Assembly: GCA_040755415.1 (NCBI GenBank) | Contig: JBFMAZ010000061.1 | Coordinates: 1-57,462 of the forward strand | Length of the DNA stretch: 57,462 nt | Direction of reading: 5' to 3' | Origin: QYQD01 sp040755415 | Lineage (GTDB): Bacteria; Desulfobacterota; QYQD01 | Shown here: positions 53,711 to 57,462 of the stretch, in pieces | Layout: each line of letters starts with the position of its first letter | How positions within the stretch are numbered: position 1 is the first letter of the stretch | Notes under the pieces: generated by a model | Seen by the model: only the letters and a program-made list of their open reading frames with translations | What the model was told of the DNA's origin: nothing | The model's database searches: none | Translations under genes and position numbers: made by a program

Positions 53711-55165
53711 CTACTCTCTTAAATCGATAGTCAAATAGAGGGTTTGCCCTTCGCGTTGTACAAGGAATAGGATGGTATCCTCTTTAGCCGCCTTGTCCAT
53801 AGCCATCCGGTAGTCCCTCAGGTTTTTTATGCTTTTGCGATTAAGCTCTTTGATGATGTCTCCCTGGTTGAAATCAGCATCTTCTGCCGGGCTGCCTGGC
53901 GTGACGCCTGTGACGATAACACCGGTTTCATCTTCAAGTCCTAATTCTTCGGCTATCTCAGGTGTGATTTCCTGGATACTTAGACCGATTTTTTTCTCTA
54001 CATCGGTTTTGGCAACAGGTGGTTTTTCCTCTTTCATTTCAGCAATCTTAGCGCTTAGCATCTGTTCCTGCCCGTCGCGAATAATTTTTATAGTGACTGC
54101 CTTCCCGACCGGGGTGTTTGCCACGAGGCGCGGTAAATCTGACATTTCGTCTATTTTCTTTCCGTCGAATTCAATTATCACATCACCGCGTTTAATGTTG
54201 GCCTTATCGGCCGGACTTCCGGCAAAGACATCACCCACCAGGGCGCCTTTTCCTTCTTTGATGCCGAAAGAGCGGGCCAATTCAGGGGTCATTTTCTGGA
54301 TGGCCACACCCAGCCACCCCCGGACTACCCTTCGTTTTTCTTTTAGCTGGATAATAATTTCTTTGGCTATATTGATCGGGATGGCGAAACCAATACCCTG
54401 GCCGGTAGCCACTATAGCGGTATTAATACCGACTACTTCCCCTCTGACATTCAAGAGCGGACCCCCGCTATTTCCGGGGTTAATAGAGGCATCTGTCTGG
54501 ATGAAGTCATCATACGGCCCGGCCCCGATAACTCTTCCTTTGGCGCTGACAATGCCGGCGGTCACGGTGTGGTTTAAGCCAAAGGGATTACCGATGGTTA
54601 TTACCCAATCCCCGATGGAAAGGACATCTGAATCACCCAGGGTTACCGACGGGAGGTCGCGGAAGGAATCTATTTTAATCAGAGCCAGGTCTGTCTTGGG
54701 ATCCCGGCCGATGATCTCTGCCGAAAATTCCCTCTCATCCGCCAGCCGCACTTTTATCTGGTCGGCGTGCTCAATCACATGGTTGTTGGTTATGATATAC
54801 CCATCCTTATCGATAATAATGCCCGATCCTAAACTACGCTGTTTTAGGTCACGTTCAGGGGATTGATCGCCGAAGAATTTCTCGAAGAAATCCCGGAAGG
54901 GGTCATTTTTATCAAATGGCCCCATAAAATGGCGAAACACCCGTCCCCCACCTTTGATAGTGCGGACGGTGCTTATGTTGACGACCGCCGGGCTCACCGC
55001 CTTTACTAAACTTGCAAAGGATGCCGGCAACGTCTGGGGATTCACTGTATTTGAGGCCGCTGGCCTTCCCATAAAATCAAAACGTGAGGCCAGAGCCAGA
55101 CCAAAAACTATGGACGCTAATGCCACGGCAATTAAGGTAAGCTGGCGTTTTTTCTTGTTATCCAT
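53711..55165 (-). CDS. degP: Do/DegP-type periplasmic serine protease (HtrA)
   Basis: A 484-aa protein. A signal-like hydrophobic N-terminus (residues 9-26) targets it to the periplasm. The trypsin-like domain has the catalytic triad H129 (TNNHVIEHAD), D159 (KTDLALIKID) and S233 (NPGNSGGPLLN). Two PDZ domains follow, around 285-380 (VRGWLGVAIQKM) and 395-484. Such proteases degrade or refold damaged envelope proteins; flagellar and envelope turnover would be likely targets. The gene is upstream of ispE by 50 bp. Confidence 0.93.
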   Translation of the reverse strand: MDNKKKRQLTLIAVALASIVFGLALASRFDFMGRPAASNTVNPQTLPASFASLVKAVSPAVVNISTVRTIKGGGRVFRHFMGPFDKNDPFRDFFEKFFGDQSPERDLKQRSLGSGIIIDKDGYIITNNHVIEHADQIKVRLADEREFSAEIIGRDPKTDLALIKIDSFRDLPSVTLGDSDVLSIGDWVITIGNPFGLNHTVTAGIVSAKGRVIGAGPYDDFIQTDASINPGNSGGPLLNVRGEVVGINTAIVATGQGIGFAIPINIAKEIIIQLKEKRRVVRGWLGVAIQKMTPELARSFGIKEGKGALVGDVFAGSPADKANIKRGDVIIEFDGKKIDEMSDLPRLVANTPVGKAVTIKIIRDGQEQMLSAKIAEMKEEKPPVAKTDVEKKIGLSIQEITPEIAEELGLEDETGVIVTGVTPGSPAEDADFNQGDIIKELNRKSIKNLRDYRMAMDKAAKEDTILFLVQREGQTLYLTIDLRE

Positions 55166-55196
55166 AGGGGACGCCTCTTGAATTCTTTGTCAAACC

Positions 55197-55613
55197 TTAG
55201 ACCTCGCGGACATAACGCATGCGAAGGTCATACAGGATGTGCTGGATCAAGGCTTCTTCGTCTTTGGTCAGGTTACCCCTTGTTTTTTCCTGCAGCATGG
55301 CAATGGTATCTATAGTATGCTTGGCAAAAACTAGGTCTCTTTCCCTTTTCCCGGTGACCGGATCGGCTATCTCACCCAGGTGAACCAGGGCAGAGGTATT
55401 AAGAGAGAAGATGAATGTGGAAAAATCAACCGGTGGCAAGACCGTGGGTTGTTTAGATTCCTTTTGAACCTCAGCTTCTGCTGGCCCTTTTTTAAAAGTG
55501 GTAGTCTCCTGGCCGGACCTTTCCTCGACCTTCTCCGCCTCCTGTCCAGACTTTTCCTGGGAGAAAATACGCCTGTCTCTTACCGTATATCCCTTTTCTT
55601 TGTCCTCGTTCAT
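55197..55613 (-). CDS. DUF1844 family protein
   Basis: A 138-aa protein. Residues 65-138 are the DUF1844 domain (STFIFSLNTSALVHLGEIAD, LVFAKHTIDTIAMLQEKTRG, LIQHILYDLRMRYV). The N-terminal half is charged and low-complexity. It has no known catalytic role. It lies between degP and serA, all on the minus strand. Confidence 0.88.
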   Translation of the reverse strand: MNEDKEKGYTVRDRRIFSQEKSGQEAEKVEERSGQETTTFKKGPAEAEVQKESKQPTVLPPVDFSTFIFSLNTSALVHLGEIADPVTGKRERDLVFAKHTIDTIAMLQEKTRGNLTKDEEALIQHILYDLRMRYVREV

Positions 55614-55653
55614 GGCCGATTATCCTTAAATAATAATATTGCCACGATACTGA

Positions 55654-57240
55654 TTAGAATTCAAGTGGTTGTGCTGACACTACCTGCGGTATCTTAAGGA
55701 TTTCTTTGAGTACCCTGGCCGATACCGGGGCATTTGTATTTAACAAGATGACATTTCTGCCTGGTCCTGTCTCCTGGCCAACGTGCATACGGGCAATATT
55801 TAAACCAGCCCTGCCCATGGTCGTACCGATAGCCCCGATGACTCCCGGCTCATCTATGTTATAAATAAAGAGCATATGTCCTTCCAGGACAGCTTCCAGA
55901 CGGAAGGTATTTATCCTGACCAGGCGGGGTTCTTTTTTCCCGAATATCGTTCCGGAGAGGCCATTTTCTTCCTGCGGCGTTTTGACGCGCAGGGTGATAA
56001 GGTTGGTAAAGTCCTCGGTTGTGGTGCTCTTCAACTCTGTGACTTTTACACCCCGTTCCTTGGCAATGATCGGCGCATTAACAAAGTTGACATCATGTTT
56101 CAATATCGGGGCAAAAAGGCCTTTAAGCATAGCTATGGTTATCGGGCGGGTGTCCATATTGGCGATATCGCCCATATATTCGATAGTTACTTCCTGGATG
56201 CCGCCCTTGGCTATCTGCATCTGGAAACTACCCATCTTCTCGACTAGGGTCAGGTAAGGTTGAATGCTGGCCAGTACATCAGAACTTACAGAGGGAAAGT
56301 TGACCGCATTAGAGATATTACCGTTTTTGAGAAAATCAACCAGTTGACTGGCTATGGCTACGGCCACATTTTCCTGGGCCTCCTCAGTAGCAGCGCCGAG
56401 GTGCGGTGTACATATAAATTTATCCATAGCAAGTAAAGGGAGGGACTCCGGGGGTGGTTCCTGGGCAAAGACATCCAGGGCCGCGCCGGCTACTTTGCCA
56501 CTCTGCATGGCCTCATAAAGGGCCCCTTCGTCCACGATACCCCCGCGTGAACAGTTAATCAACATGACCCCGTCCTTCATTTTGGCGAATGATTCTCTGT
56601 TGATCAATTCTTTCGTATCCTTAGTCAGGGGGACATGGATGGAGATATAGTCGGAACGCCTGTAAAGATCGTCCAGAGATACCAGCCCTACCCCCAGCTT
56701 CTCAGCAGTTTCCGGCCTGATGTATGGATCATAGGCTATGACGTGCATTTTCAGACCGCGGGCACGGTCGGCGACGATACTGCCGATCCGTCCGATACCG
56801 ATAATGCCTAAGGTCTTATTGAATACCTCCCGACCGGTAAATTTTTTCTTTTCCCATTTGCCGGCCTTCATGGAAGTGGTAGCCTGGGGAATATTGCGGG
56901 AGAGGGCCAGGAGCATGGCTATAGTGTGCTCGGCAGTGGTAACCACATTACCGCCCGGCGTATTCATTACAATAATGCCCTTTTTGCTGGCCGCCGCTAT
57001 ATCCACATTGTCCAGTCCGATGCCCGCCCGTCCAATGACCTTGAGCTTCTTGGCGGCCTCGATAATGTCCGGGATCACTTTAGTGGCGCTCCGGATGACC
57101 AGGCCATCACAGTCTTTTATCTCTTTCTTGAGTTCTTCCGGCTTGAGTCCAGTCTTGAAGACCACCTTAAGGCCGGCCTGTTTCAGTATCTCGATGCCTT
57201 TAGGGGATAGATTATCGCTGACCAGTACTTTCATTAACAT
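55654..57240 (-). CDS. serA: D-3-phosphoglycerate dehydrogenase (SerA, ACT-domain form)
   Basis: A 528-aa protein, the long SerA type. The NAD-binding domain has LGIIGIGRIGSIVADRARG; the catalytic set includes R of NCSRGGIVDEGAL, E of AQEPPP and H of CTPHLGAATEEAQENV. A regulatory ASB domain (about 320-450) and a C-terminal ACT domain (about 455-528; YNIDEPGVIGAIGTTMG) follow. It makes 3-phosphohydroxypyruvate for serine synthesis. AGGAG precedes the ATG. Confidence 0.95.
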   Translation of the reverse strand: MLMKVLVSDNLSPKGIEILKQAGLKVVFKTGLKPEELKKEIKDCDGLVIRSATKVIPDIIEAAKKLKVIGRAGIGLDNVDIAAASKKGIIVMNTPGGNVVTTAEHTIAMLLALSRNIPQATTSMKAGKWEKKKFTGREVFNKTLGIIGIGRIGSIVADRARGLKMHVIAYDPYIRPETAEKLGVGLVSLDDLYRRSDYISIHVPLTKDTKELINRESFAKMKDGVMLINCSRGGIVDEGALYEAMQSGKVAGAALDVFAQEPPPESLPLLAMDKFICTPHLGAATEEAQENVAVAIASQLVDFLKNGNISNAVNFPSVSSDVLASIQPYLTLVEKMGSFQMQIAKGGIQEVTIEYMGDIANMDTRPITIAMLKGLFAPILKHDVNFVNAPIIAKERGVKVTELKSTTTEDFTNLITLRVKTPQEENGLSGTIFGKKEPRLVRINTFRLEAVLEGHMLFIYNIDEPGVIGAIGTTMGRAGLNIARMHVGQETGPGRNVILLNTNAPVSARVLKEILKIPQVVSAQPLEF

Positions 57241-57337
57241 GACTCCTATGTATCATTATTATATCTTTGAAACGGTTATTAAGCCCGGAAATTGCGATTA
57301 CTTCGGGATCGGAGCTAAATTCGAAATTCGAATATCG

Positions 57338-57462
57338 GTAACACTTTAGGTTTTTGAAAAGTATACCTAAGCAAGGCGCTATAAGGGCCAAAATCCCCCT
57401 CAATCCCCCTTTTCCAAAGGGGGAAGTGTTTCTCCTCCCTTTGGAAAAGGGAGGTTGGGAGG
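57338..57462. mobile_element. Family A MITE-like element, truncated by the window end
   Basis: GTAACACTTTAGGTTTTTGA begins the left end, and its arm (ACCTAAGCAAGGCGCTATAA) is the same as in the copy at 47944. The CCCCCTTTTCCAAAGGGGG palindrome and CCTCCCTTTGGAAAAGGGAG palindrome follow and run to the last base. Before it lies a GCTAAATTCGAAATTCGAA tract and serA's upstream region. Confidence 0.7.

Noticed and set aside
53829..54866. A 345-codon open frame on the plus strand, opposite degP
   Set aside because: It has no ribosome-binding site or recognisable protein, and the opposite strand encodes a full protease with catalytic triad. It is a by-product of codon composition.

Overview
The window reads as a piece of a Gram-negative, polarly flagellated anaerobe, most likely a Desulfobacterota (former Deltaproteobacteria) or a close relative. 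The reasons are the block pth-rplY-prs-tRNA-Gln-ispE, a CheZ phosphatase, HDOD and HD-GYP signalling proteins, TPR-linked glycosyltransferases beside flagellin, and dispersed GC-rich palindromes that translate as NPPLPPFEKGG-like peptides. The lineage is an inference; no rRNA or other taxonomic marker is present.

Layout. (1) 0.1-5.9 kb: radical SAM/SPASM enzyme, WecE-type sugar aminotransferase and two large multi-membrane proteins of GT-C type, with an AT-rich look. (2) 5.9-6.8 kb, minus strand: a HepT/MntA toxin-antitoxin pair, hepT apparently frameshifted near its 3' end. (3) 7.5-25.1 kb: a tightly packed cluster of glycosyltransferases (GT2, GT4/CgeB-like, GT9 heptosyltransferase-like), most fused to TPR repeats, with two methyltransferase domains and a GxxExxY gene in an inverted-repeat-bounded cassette. 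(4) 25.2-31.2 kb: fliC, flaG, fliD, fliS and a FlgN/FliT-like chaperone candidate. The glycosyltransferases lie directly upstream of flagellin and read the same way, so a role in flagellin (or other surface) glycosylation is the simplest hypothesis. (5) 32.1-44.5 kb: a signalling hub with a REC-SHOCT-like protein, REC-GAF-HD-GYP, PilZ, a soluble histidine kinase, CheZ, an HDOD-GAF-PAS-kinase, a REC-PAS-kinase-REC hybrid, the stator genes motA/motB (minus strand) and a second HDOD protein. A good sigma-54 promoter match precedes the PilZ-kinase-CheZ group. (6) 44.7-50.4 kb: rsmI, HPr and Enzyme I of a PTS, a small coiled-coil protein, a zinc-ribbon protein, an MTH1187-family protein, and a CXXC mini-protein overlapping a NapH-like membrane ferredoxin. 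(7) 50.5-57.2 kb, minus strand: pth, rplY, prs, tRNA-Gln(UUG), ispE, a Do-type HtrA protease, a DUF1844 protein and serA.

The striking non-gene content is repetitive DNA. At least two families of roughly 90-160 bp elements have terminal inverted repeats; two copies of one family have flush 8-9 bp direct repeats at their edges, as expected for target-site duplications. The same GC-rich palindromic cores occur in frame inside at least five coding regions, always in linkers between or after domains. Degenerate 7-bp tandem repeats fill most intergenic gaps and also enter some coding regions. All identifications are from reading the sequence; no database search was run.
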